A DNA stretch of 34,762 bases from a virus. A program made the translations under genes and the position numbers. Location: positions 1-34,762 of IMG/VR virus record IMGVR_UViG_3300021976_000044; one strand, written 5' to 3'. The notes beneath the pieces are model-generated. The model searched no databases. It was not told where the DNA came from and saw nothing but the letters and a program-made list of their open reading frames with translations. Shown piece by piece: positions 28,505-34,762 of this stretch (its first letter is position 1; each line of letters starts with the position of its first letter).

Positions 28505-29479
28505 TTAGGCTTTTGGGAGCGCTTCGGGCTCTACAGGAGGATCTGGTACGACAGGAGGAGCTGTCTGTGCCTTGACAATAGCCAACTCAGCGAGCCCAGT
28601 CTCGATCTTCTCCTGGGACGCGATGAACTTGGTCTGGGCATCGGCAAGAACCGACGCCGCCTGCTGACGACCCTCATCAGTTGCTTGTGACCACCGAGCT
28701 GTTGCCAGCTGCTCCTGGAAGTCATCCTCGACCTCGTTGCCATTGAGCCAGGCGATGATGGCGTTGGTCGCAGCGACCAGAGTAGCGGTCTGACCTCGGT
28801 TCTCATTGATGATCTGCTCGTAGCGCCCGGTCTCAGTACCCCCAGCACCAAATGTCTGGCTGAACTTCTGATCGATGTAGGCCTTGATCTGATCAACATC
28901 TTGCTGTGACATGTCATCTCCTCCGCTTGCGTTTTGCTTTGCCATGTTAACAATAGTAGGAACCTGTGCAATACGAGCATCGCCAGGGCATTCCTTACCA
29001 TACGCTGTCGACCACTTCTCGCCACCAGCTACGCGATAAGGATCGACGCCTTGCTTGTGCCAACCTACACCCTTAGATTCGGGCTTCGAGTTAGGCATGA
29101 TCTGAATAGGAATACCCTCGAGGCGATGACATTCCGAAACAATCCATGCAAGACGCTTGAGCATTGTTGGACTCCAGCCATTATTCAAGTCAGAGCCAAC
29201 ACCTCCCTGCGACTCTACACTGATCAGTGTAGGATTACCTTCGAGATTAGCAGGTGCACGATACTTCGTGTCTACGTACTGCTCGAAGTCAGCCATGCCG
29301 TCAGTATTACCTGAAGTCCGCACGTAGAAGTGCGAAGTAGGATTACCTGACTGGTTGAAGTAATTGAACAACGATGCACCATTGCTAACAGCAATGTGCA
29401 AACAGACACCTCGTGATCCAACACGTAGCGTACGATGTCGTGTTACTTCTTTCCTAATGGCTCCCTCTAACCATGCCAT
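28505..29479 (-). CDS. Endolysin, N-acetylmuramoyl-L-alanine amidase (Amidase_2)
   Basis: The 324-residue protein has an N-terminal zinc amidase domain: CLHIAVSNG (His28), TLISVESQGG (acidic Glu89), KGVGWHKQGVDPYRV (His141) and GKECPGDARIAQVPTIV (Cys164), the H-H-C ligand set of type 2 amidases, which cleave the link between muramic acid and L-alanine. After about residue 190 the sequence is helical and acidic (DQIKAYIDQKFSQTFGAGG, then QTATLVAATNAIIAWLNGNE), ending with a Pro-rich segment PPVVPDPPVEPEAL. No clear cell-wall-binding repeat is visible. It stands between portal and GH19 genes. Confidence 0.88.
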   Translation of the reverse strand: MAWLEGAIRKEVTRHRTLRVGSRGVCLHIAVSNGASLFNYFNQSGNPTSHFYVRTSGNTDGMADFEQYVDTKYRAPANLEGNPTLISVESQGGVGSDLNNGWSPTMLKRLAWIVSECHRLEGIPIQIMPNSKPESKGVGWHKQGVDPYRVAGGEKWSTAYGKECPGDARIAQVPTIVNMAKQNASGGDDMSQQDVDQIKAYIDQKFSQTFGAGGTETGRYEQIINENRGQTATLVAATNAIIAWLNGNEVEDDFQEQLATARWSQATDEGRQQAASVLADAQTKFIASQEKIETGLAELAIVKAQTAPPVVPDPPVEPEALPKA

Positions 29480-29482
29480 GCC

Positions 29483-31018
29483 TTATCCTCCGCTCTTATC
29501 TTGTCCCGCATTCTTTCCTGGAACACCCTTTTCTACCGGCGTATCCTTCTGGCGCGGGAGACCTGCCTTTTGACCATCCTGCTTGTTCATCGTCTCAATG
29601 TCACGACGTGTCTCAGGATCAGCCTTCGGAAGGTCCATCTCCTCACGCAGGTTCTCTTCGAGCCTGTCATCAGGAGTAAGGACCTTTGCACCAACAAGGT
29701 TACGTACGGCGAACGACATGGTACGCCAATCTGCCTGCTCACCAATACGACGAGCCTTCAACTGTGGGTACTTCTCACCCCTACCCCAGTTCAGGTCAAT
29801 CAACTGGGGAATGGCGTACTTGTTGAACACTCCTGCAACGATGTCAGCGATGAACCGAGTAGCCTTGAGGAACATCGTCTGATCTTCCTCCTTGGCACCT
29901 CCATCCATAAAGGCTACCAGGATGTTCTTCTGGATCTGCTTGTCGTGGTGATCGATAGACTTCATCGCATCGACAGGCTGACCCTCAAGCTTGGCGAAGA
30001 GCAACTCCCAGTTAGGAGGCAACACAACGTGTGCGCGCTCATTCGTACGAAGGTTACGTCCCAACTGATCAGCTTCGAGCTTGTCGACCTTGGTAAAGCC
30101 TGGTGGAAGCTTAATCACTGGTACACCGATGCCATGACGTTCCTTCTGAATGGCATCGATCATGTAGAGCTTGTCCTTGTAGTACCAGTGCTTATACGCT
30201 GACCGCAGAATGCTCAGGCCTTCAATATCGCCAGCTTCCTTATCAAACGAGAACACCAGAAGCTTGTCAATTGGAATGACAATAGGATCAGGATCGTCAA
30301 TGTCGGGGTTGATCATCTCGACACTATCAGGACCACCATTACCGTCGAAGTTCCACTTCAGAACATCCATAGGGTGACGAGGTGCAAGCTTCTTCCAAAC
30401 GGCTCGCTCCTGACCTCCAATCATCCGGATGTCCCAGACCTTCTCAAACATGTAGTACCCGAAGTCAGCCATCAACAGGATCTCAGTGAGCGTCTGGGGC
30501 CACGTCGGACTCTGATAGCAAGTCAGACACTCCCAAGCGAAGTTGGCCTTGTTGATGTCCATAGCACTTTCGCTAGCAGGCTCCATGAACCACCTAGCAC
30601 TCAGTACAGGCGTCTTCACCAATCGTAGCGTACCCCGTACGGTACCATCGCCTCGACGCATCATGTCATACTTCTCGAGACCCTTCAATCCACGCAGGTC
30701 ATTGTTGTACTCTTGCCGTGACCAACTACTGAATGGAGAAGGTACTGAAGTGCCGAGCTCTCCTAGCGGTGCAGGCCTAGTTACAGAAAGCTGCTTAGGC
30801 TCTTCAGCAAACTGGATCTCATCAAGCTGCTCCCCCACTAGTGCGCGCCTTTCTCTGGCACCCGGGACCCTCTTCGCTACGATCACCACAGGCCCGAACG
30901 CTTCATTCGTGACGACGTCAACGACATCGTTGTTCCGTAGAATGTCGTAGAAGTTGCTGTCTGGAGGTGGGTTGTCCTGCGGAGGGGCCTTCCACCAGCC
31001 GCGATCGAATACGCCCAT
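29483..31018 (-). CDS. Portal protein (DUF935/Mu gp29-like)
   Basis: The 511-residue protein shows the portal family core: RRGDGTVRGTLRLVKTPVLSARWFMEPASES, YQSPTWPQTLTEILLMADFGYYMFEKVW, and NGGPDSVEMINPDIDDPDPIVIPIDKLLVFSFDKEAGDIEGLSILRSAYKHWYYKDK, the 'G.S.LR..Y..W..K' block seen in DUF935-type portals. The portal forms a dodecameric ring through which DNA is packaged and ejected, and where the tail attaches. Its start overlaps the stop of the terminase gene by one base, a typical arrangement. The C-terminal 60 residues are polar and likely flexible (KQDGQKAGLPRQKDTPVEK). Confidence 0.88.
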   Translation of the reverse strand: MGVFDRGWWKAPPQDNPPPDSNFYDILRNNDVVDVVTNEAFGPVVIVAKRVPGARERRALVGEQLDEIQFAEEPKQLSVTRPAPLGELGTSVPSPFSSWSRQEYNNDLRGLKGLEKYDMMRRGDGTVRGTLRLVKTPVLSARWFMEPASESAMDINKANFAWECLTCYQSPTWPQTLTEILLMADFGYYMFEKVWDIRMIGGQERAVWKKLAPRHPMDVLKWNFDGNGGPDSVEMINPDIDDPDPIVIPIDKLLVFSFDKEAGDIEGLSILRSAYKHWYYKDKLYMIDAIQKERHGIGVPVIKLPPGFTKVDKLEADQLGRNLRTNERAHVVLPPNWELLFAKLEGQPVDAMKSIDHHDKQIQKNILVAFMDGGAKEEDQTMFLKATRFIADIVAGVFNKYAIPQLIDLNWGRGEKYPQLKARRIGEQADWRTMSFAVRNLVGAKVLTPDDRLEENLREEMDLPKADPETRRDIETMNKQDGQKAGLPRQKDTPVEKGVPGKNAGQDKSGG

Positions 31019-32460
31019 TAGAACGTGACACCTCCTGAGGTGAAGAAGCCCTCATCACCTGCTGGATTAAAGGATTGGAAGTCATGAGACCCTGGAAGTA
31101 CGAGCACAGGAGCAGGTGCGGCACTTGTATACATTGCATCGCTAAGCTGGTAAATTGCACCCAACCTAAACACGTGCATTAGACCGTAACGCAAAGCATC
31201 AATTGCGTGATCTTGCATCTTGACACCGAACTCAGGCACGTTCTTTCCCTTGATACTGCCGGGTGCCTTGTAGTCATCAAGCTCTGAAATGGTGTGCTTA
31301 CAGCTAAAGTCCACGTAAAATGCAGGCTTTGAGAGGGGTCCACCGTACTCATCCGTACCATATTCACGGTCCCTCATGAATGACCGCATCAAGTTGATGC
31401 CCTCACGCCAGTTGGTCTTCGCCTCTGGGTTGGTCACACACGAGACTAGATGCTGGGACACAACCGCAGCAGCCTCAGGATCGGCAGCATCACCAAACGC
31501 TAGGTCCAAATGGTACCCAGCGGGCTGCGGACGCTCCTTCAGCTCTGCACAGTGCATCTCGGTTGTCATGTAGGCCTTGTAGTGCTCACGCCATACGAAC
31601 ACCTGATCGTCAGGACTTACCTGAAACTCGATCGCTGCAAGTGGGTTAGTGTATCCCCAGTCAAAAGCAATGTAATTAGGCCAGTTAGGATTAAACGGAA
31701 CGTTCTTTACATGTACTGAAGTATTCCACTCTGGAAAGATCTTACCAACAAAGCTACTAAAGTCCGCTGCAATCTCTTGCGCGAATTCCTCCGGTAGCAT
31801 CGTCCTATGCAGCAACTGGATCTCAGGGTCCTCATACCCGCCTGGGTAGATCTCCGTGTTCATCCAACTCGGGAACTGCCAGCTCTCATACTCAGGCACA
31901 TGTTGGTCTTGTCCCAGCAAGTGCATCTGGTACAGCCAGTTGTGCCCCTCAGGCGTCGTCGGGAAGTCAGCACCACCCCTACGGTCGCCTAGTGCAGGCC
32001 TAATGTACCTAGAAAATGTCTCTTCCTTATGCTTAGCTGCCTCAGACATGATCACATGGTCCAGTGCATCACCGACAAGGTTCTCGGGATGATCAGCACT
32101 GCGTACGTAAACGGCTGTATTCCAAGGGAACTTGATGTACATATCCCCCTGCTTCTTGTTGTACGCCTTCTTGATCCTCTTGTCACGCCCCAACGACATG
32201 TTAACAATCAGATCGTCCCAGATAACCCGGAACTCCTTCTCACCCAAGTCGTAGGTCGGCCCAACGATCCAATAGTTTCTATCAGGCACAAACAACTTGG
32301 GCTCGAGGTCCCTACCGGCCATCGTAGACTTGCCAAACCGACGACCACAACATGCTACTCTAAACCGTGCTACTGCGTCGTGGTACAGCCTCTGTTGCGG
32401 GTGGGGCACGTACCGAATCTTGCGAAAGAAGGCAGCCTTGTCAATCAAGCCCTGTGTCAT
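31018..32460 (-). CDS. Terminase large subunit
   Basis: The 480-residue protein carries the Walker A motif CCGRRFGKS (37-45), a Walker B-like ALDHVIMSEAAK (139-140 Ser-Glu in place of Asp-Glu), the coupling motif TTPEG (168-172), and a nuclease domain with YIAFDWGYTNP (Asp267), LAFGDAADPEA (Asp324) and KMQDHAIDALRYG (Asp417, Asp421). It drives ATP-dependent DNA packaging and cuts the concatemer at headfuls or cos. ATG 32460 overlaps the upstream stop; a few extra residues at 32472 would lie inside that gene. The Walker B Ser is unusual and worth checking. Confidence 0.92.
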   Translation of the reverse strand: MTQGLIDKAAFFRKIRYVPHPQQRLYHDAVARFRVACCGRRFGKSTMAGRDLEPKLFVPDRNYWIVGPTYDLGEKEFRVIWDDLIVNMSLGRDKRIKKAYNKKQGDMYIKFPWNTAVYVRSADHPENLVGDALDHVIMSEAAKHKEETFSRYIRPALGDRRGGADFPTTPEGHNWLYQMHLLGQDQHVPEYESWQFPSWMNTEIYPGGYEDPEIQLLHRTMLPEEFAQEIAADFSSFVGKIFPEWNTSVHVKNVPFNPNWPNYIAFDWGYTNPLAAIEFQVSPDDQVFVWREHYKAYMTTEMHCAELKERPQPAGYHLDLAFGDAADPEAAAVVSQHLVSCVTNPEAKTNWREGINLMRSFMRDREYGTDEYGGPLSKPAFYVDFSCKHTISELDDYKAPGSIKGKNVPEFGVKMQDHAIDALRYGLMHVFRLGAIYQLSDAMYTSAAPAPVLVLPGSHDFQSFNPAGDEGFFTSGGVTF

Positions 32461-32822
32461 GCGCTCACCCACCTACCTTCACGGATGAAGCCATGATCCC
32501 CACATTCAGGCCCTTGCTGCCAACGGTACCTACACAACAGTGATGGCGAAATCGTAAGTGGCTCTAGGCTCTCTACATCCCAGGCAACGTCTCCATGATC
32601 TCTGAACGGACCACTACCAGCACACCAGCGATTCTCGTCTAACTTGTAGTGCGGCTGAATGATCCCGTGGTACTTGCCTGGCCCCTTACCGAAGCCCGGA
32701 CAACTCTCACTGCAGGTTACAAGTTGGTACCAATGCAAGTCGCCAAGGTAGGTGTACTTCCCGAACTGTCCGTAAGGGAAGGCATCAATCTGCTCTTGAG
32801 TCAATCCCGAGTCCGTCGTCAT
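32457..32822 (-). CDS. DUF6527-like small protein (121 aa)
   Basis: ATG 32822 has AGAGGAGG seven bases upstream; in-frame extension to 32918 would overlap the next gene. Near the end, VESLEPLTISPSLLCRYRWQQGPECGDHGFIREGRWVSA resembles DUF6527 proteins ('SL.P.I.P S I........C..H.FI..G.V...'), and the Cys residues (SESCPGF, WCAGSG, LLCRY, PECGDH) could bind zinc. These families are of unknown function. The position just before the large terminase is typical of small DNA-packaging-associated or HNH-like genes. Confidence 0.68.
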   Translation of the reverse strand: MTTDSGLTQEQIDAFPYGQFGKYTYLGDLHWYQLVTCSESCPGFGKGPGKYHGIIQPHYKLDENRWCAGSGPFRDHGDVAWDVESLEPLTISPSLLCRYRWQQGPECGDHGFIREGRWVSA

Positions 32823-32880
32823 GGTGCCTCCTCTCTTCGTTGGGTGCAGCTTGCGAACTTCAACCAGAGCATTATGTAGC

Positions 32881-33285
32881 TTAGGGGGTCCATCTGTCGT
32901 TCTTGGGTGTACTGCCAATGCGTCGCAGCTTGCTGGCGTACGTCTCTCCGTGATGCCCTACGCGCAACGTTGCAGTGTCGACATCTCGAACAGTTCCTGT
33001 CGAGGTTCCCGCGTCTGCAGCGATTTGTGTGTACGTAATCTGCGTTCCACTAGCTGTTGCTACGGTAAAGATCCCGTTGTAGCTCGGGTCAGCCATACTC
33101 ACTGCAACACGACGTCCCGGTGCGAGTGTGTTGACAACAGTCAGCGTAACAGTGTTACTCGTACGTGCAGCTACTGTCACGTTCAAGCTAGCAGGAACGG
33201 CCGTGACGACAGCTGGTCGCTGCTTACCTGCAGCAGTACGATAGTGTACGGTCCTACCTACTTCCGCAGGGTAAGCGTTAACCAT
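32881..33285 (-). CDS. Beta-rich structural protein (134 aa)
   Basis: MVNAYPAEVGRTVHYRTAAGKQRPAVVTAVPASLNVTVAARTSNTVTLTVVNTLAPGRRVAVSMADPSYNGIFTVATASGTQITYTQIAADAGTSTGTVRDVDTATL...RWTP. It has a strand pattern ('AVSMADPSYNGIFTVATASGTQITYTQ') recurring in phage tail-fibre and decoration modules. It lies between the acidic small gene/small terminase and the large terminase, an odd place for such a protein. Function unknown; a virion-surface module is likely. Confidence 0.6.
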   Translation of the reverse strand: MVNAYPAEVGRTVHYRTAAGKQRPAVVTAVPASLNVTVAARTSNTVTLTVVNTLAPGRRVAVSMADPSYNGIFTVATASGTQITYTQIAADAGTSTGTVRDVDTATLRVGHHGETYASKLRRIGSTPKNDRWTP

Positions 33286-33302
33286 GGTTGCCTCTCGATT
33301 TG

Positions 33303-33848
33303 TTAGTAAGGCCGGTTGTAGTAGCGGTTGGTCTGTCGCATCGCCGTAGCAGGCTGAACACCCTTCACAACACCCATTCCAGGTACGCGTACATTCACGC
33401 TGTTGGCTGCCAGTGCTGCAGGCACCGCTACCGCTCCAGGTGTGTCGGCACCAGTGTCAACGTAGCCAGTGCTACCTGCAGGAAGGCTCTTCATCAGTGT
33501 CGGCGTACCTACAGCGCGGCCGTAGATGTTGTAGCTCGAGGCTGCTGGGTCGTTAGCAAACGACAACGTCACAGTGTTCGTGTTAGTACCGGCTGGCACA
33601 ATCTGCTGCACCGCTGTCGAGGGGAGTGTCTCGAGCCCGTTGATGATCTTCGTCAGTCTGTACTCGTACGTAGCAGGCACAAGTGTCCCACCTGTAGTGG
33701 CCGTACCCGCAGTAGGCGCAGCCGGGGCAGCACCCCTCGCAACGCTAGTTGCCTCGACCCTCCCATTGAAGGTCGTCCCCTGTGCGTCTCTGTAGCTGAC
33801 TACGTTGTGACCTTGATCCTTCACCGCAACGTTCGCTCTCAGCGGCAT
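33303..33848 (-). CDS. Beta-rich structural protein with fibronectin-like domain
   Basis: The 181-residue protein includes TYEYRLTKIINGLETLPSTAVQQIVPAGTNTNTVTLSFANDPAASSYNIYGRAVGTPTLMKSLPAGSTGYVDTGAD, which follows the phage fibronectin type III-like pattern 'Y.Y.VT..N..GETLPS......V..GT...V.L.W.......YN.YGR..G'. Such domains are common on phage virion proteins that attach to sugars. The start ATG 33848 has a GAGGGGAG site. It is placed just upstream of the terminase module, and may be a capsid- or tail-surface protein. Confidence 0.65.
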   Translation of the reverse strand: MPLRANVAVKDQGHNVVSYRDAQGTTFNGRVEATSVARGAAPAAPTAGTATTGGTLVPATYEYRLTKIINGLETLPSTAVQQIVPAGTNTNTVTLSFANDPAASSYNIYGRAVGTPTLMKSLPAGSTGYVDTGADTPGAVAVPAALAANSVNVRVPGMGVVKGVQPATAMRQTNRYYNRPY

Positions 33849-33850
33849 CG

Positions 33851-33988
33851 CTACTCACTCCCCTCTTCATGCTCCGTACCTGTGTCCGTGCTGGCCTCGA
33901 CGTCATCAGGCCCTACAACGTCCTCACCGTCAGGCCCGTACATTTCTTCCGGCGTCGTCTCCGGTACTTTAGGTGCAGGCTCAGTCAT
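33851..33988 (-). CDS. Very acidic small protein (45 aa)
   Basis: MTEPAPKVPETTPEEMYGPDGEDVVGPDDVEASTDTGTEHEEGSE: about a third of the residues are Asp or Glu and there is only one Lys. Its ATG overlaps the stop of the small terminase gene (TAATG). Acidic tails of this sort can mimic DNA or act as intrinsically disordered linkers. The gene is real by its overlap, though the function is unknown. Confidence 0.55.
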   Translation of the reverse strand: MTEPAPKVPETTPEEMYGPDGEDVVGPDDVEASTDTGTEHEEGSE

Positions 33989-34362
33989 TACTCCTCCTCA
34001 GTGTCGCTCTTGTTGCCGTTGGCATACTCTTCGATGGGCTTGTACACACCCTCCAGCAACGCCTCTAGCGGAGTCCTACCGTGTGGGTTCTCCTCGCCAG
34101 GCTTGCCTAGCACACGCTCGACAACGTACTTCGATGCATCGAGCCGAACCTTCTCCACCGCACTGTATAGAGCGAGGTGCACAATGCTGGCAGCTGCTGC
34201 GGGGGACGACTCCCTAAACTGGCGGCGAGTAAGCTCGATGTCGCTCTCGCTTGGGTGTGCATCCCTTTCCATCGCCAGACCCTCAATTGCACTGTCTGGG
34301 ATCCATGCGCGGTCGTCGATGGTCTCGTCGGTCTCAGAGGTACTGTCCTCATATTCGTTCAT
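33988..34362 (-). CDS. Probable terminase small subunit
   Basis: ATG 34362 is five bases after AAGGAGG; the ATG at 34365 is too close to the site and the ATG at 34377 is upstream of it. The 124-residue product has an acidic flexible N-terminus, then LTRRQFRESSPAAAASIVHLALYSAVEKVRLDASKYVVERVLGKPGE, which resembles the helical-repeat segment 'L.....A...L..L.......R..A....LDR.LGKP' of small terminase-like proteins in actinobacteriophages. It heads the late block and lies near the promoter. Its role would be DNA recognition for packaging. Confidence 0.6.
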   Translation of the reverse strand: MNEYEDSTSETDETIDDRAWIPDSAIEGLAMERDAHPSESDIELTRRQFRESSPAAAASIVHLALYSAVEKVRLDASKYVVERVLGKPGEENPHGRTPLEALLEGVYKPIEEYANGNKSDTEEE

Positions 34363-34382
34363 CATAACCTCCTTCATTCCCT

Positions 34383-34409
34383 ATTATACACTGAAACCCT
34401 ATATGTCAG
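34383..34409 (-). promoter_or_regulatory. Leftward promoter for the late block
   Basis: On the minus strand -10 TATAAT (34383-34388) and CTGACA (34404-34409) are 15 bases apart, somewhat short. The start codon of the small-terminase gene is about 20 bases below. The conserved motif at 34412-34436 lies just above the -35 side. Confidence 0.55.
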
Positions 34410-34411
34410 GA

Positions 34412-34436
34412 AACGACCATGATATAATAGTAACAC
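34412..34436 (-). promoter_or_regulatory. Conserved 25-bp upstream element, copy 2
   Basis: The core ACCATGATATAATAGTA (34416-34432) and flanks match 20217-20241 except at two positions. It starts 23 bases above the leftward -10 box, compared with 22 at the other copy. In the plus orientation TGATATAAT (34420-34428) is a perfect extended -10 promoter. Confidence 0.7.
34420..34428 (+). promoter_or_regulatory. Possible rightward extended -10 promoter
   Basis: TGATATAAT is a perfect TGn-TATAAT. It faces the plus-strand gene at 34639, which it could drive, with no recognisable -35. It lies within the element shared with 20217-20241. Confidence 0.45.
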
Positions 34437-34540
34437 TTGGGCTTATGTCTTCTTTATATATCGCCCTCCTTGTTTTGCATCTGTCTCAGCGAGGTCAGAG
34501 GGAACAGTAAAGAACACAAGGTTTTGCAACAATCCAGCGT

Positions 34541-34561
34541 GGGACCCAGGGCCCTTTTTTT
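34541..34561 (+). terminator. Possible weak intrinsic terminator
   Basis: A short GGG/CCC foldback in GGGACCCAGGGCCC (34541-34554) is directly followed by seven T (34555-34561). The stem is only about four base pairs with a bulge, so this is a weak call. It could end a short rightward transcript from the element at 34420. Confidence 0.3.
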
Positions 34562-34638
34562 ACATATAGATGTTTTGTACAATATAGTTAGAAAGGAAAT
34601 AAAATAAGTACTTTTCAACAAAGAAAGGAAAATTAAAA

Positions 34639-34762
34639 ATGTCAACAAAGCACTTCATTACGTACAAAAGGTACGAAGAAAAGCATGGTATTGGTGAGTA
34701 CAGAAGTGAGTACTCTAAAGTACCTCCACAATTCGTACTTGATAAGATTGCTGATGAAGCAT
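34639..34762 (+). CDS. Plus-strand protein, start only (partial)
   Basis: ATG 34639 has AAAGAAAGG upstream and begins MSTKHFITYKRYEEKHGIGEYRSE; 41 residues are seen before the window ends. The sequence is charged and Tyr-rich, with a helix-like VLDKIADEA at the end. It faces away from the late block across an AT-rich leader. I do not recognise the family; it may belong to an early or regulatory operon. Confidence 0.6.
   Translation, partial: MSTKHFITYKRYEEKHGIGEYRSEYSKVPPQFVLDKIADEA

Noticed and set aside
33288-34217. Plus-strand reading frame (309 aa) at the right end
   Set aside because: It is antisense to several chained leftward genes and shows the same Arg/Cys/Ser-rich reverse-codon bias; no start signal.
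34500-34562. Possible tRNA in the right leader
   Set aside because: The GGTTTTGCAACAATCC stretch does not form a T-arm and no cloverleaf or acceptor pairing could be drawn.
34454-34648. Minus-strand frame of 64 hydrophobic residues in the AT-rich leader
   Set aside because: The hydrophobic look follows from AT-rich codons; it lies across the leader of the gene at 34639 and no ribosome binding site was found.

Overview
The window is part of the genome of a tailed, long-tailed (siphovirus-type) double-stranded DNA phage. It carries terminase, portal, capsid protease and scaffold, major capsid, head-tail connectors, tail tube, tail assembly chaperone with frameshift, tape measure, baseplate and fibre proteins, and a lysis cassette. 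Family resemblances (a ReqiPepy6 Gp37-like tail protein, a terminal GH19 muramidase next to an amidase, an M15-like domain in the tape measure, many stop-start overlapped small genes) point to a phage of a Gram-positive host, most likely an actinobacterium. Strong AAGGAGG-type ribosome binding sites agree. Base composition is near half G+C by eye, so the host genus cannot be fixed from the sequence.

Layout. (1) Positions 1-4062, plus strand: the end of an early/replication operon. It starts with the C-terminus of a family A DNA polymerase, then runs through a MazG-like pyrophosphohydrolase, a small helix-turn-helix protein, an HNH-like protein lacking the catalytic histidine, a RuvC-like resolvase and about eleven very small genes, most joined by ATGA or TAATG overlaps. 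A 154-base gap at 2031-2184 holds a split direct repeat and foldback sequences. (2) Positions 4063-4195: the convergent junction, with a two-part hairpin. (3) Positions 4196-34362, minus strand: one 30-kb late block, read from right to left. It begins with a probable small terminase, two beta-rich structural proteins, a DUF6527-like protein, large terminase and portal. Then come the lysis cassette (amidase, GH19 muramidase, holin-like and membrane/coiled-coil proteins) and a 6-kb group of repeat-rich structural or fibre-like proteins. A new leftward promoter at about 20.2 kb precedes capsid protease/scaffold, decoration protein, major capsid protein, connectors, tail tube, chaperones, tape measure, distal tail protein, Gp37-like protein and minor tail proteins. 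(4) Positions 34363-34762: a divergent control region and the start of a new plus-strand gene.

How it works together: the left genes serve DNA replication and nucleotide metabolism. The minus-strand block builds and packages the virion and lyses the cell. Two leftward promoters (34.4 kb and 20.2 kb) share a near-identical 25-bp upstream element at the same distance from the -10 box, suggesting co-regulation by a phage or host factor. The most interesting items are that shared element, a 16-copy repeat protein whose repeats are spaced only by 18 or 20 residues, an internal scaffold start inside the protease gene, a canonical -1 frameshift in the chaperone gene, a tiny relic of a duplicated fibre gene, and the unusual placement of lysis and fibre-like genes between portal and protease. 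No integrase, repressor, tRNA or CRISPR array was seen in this window.
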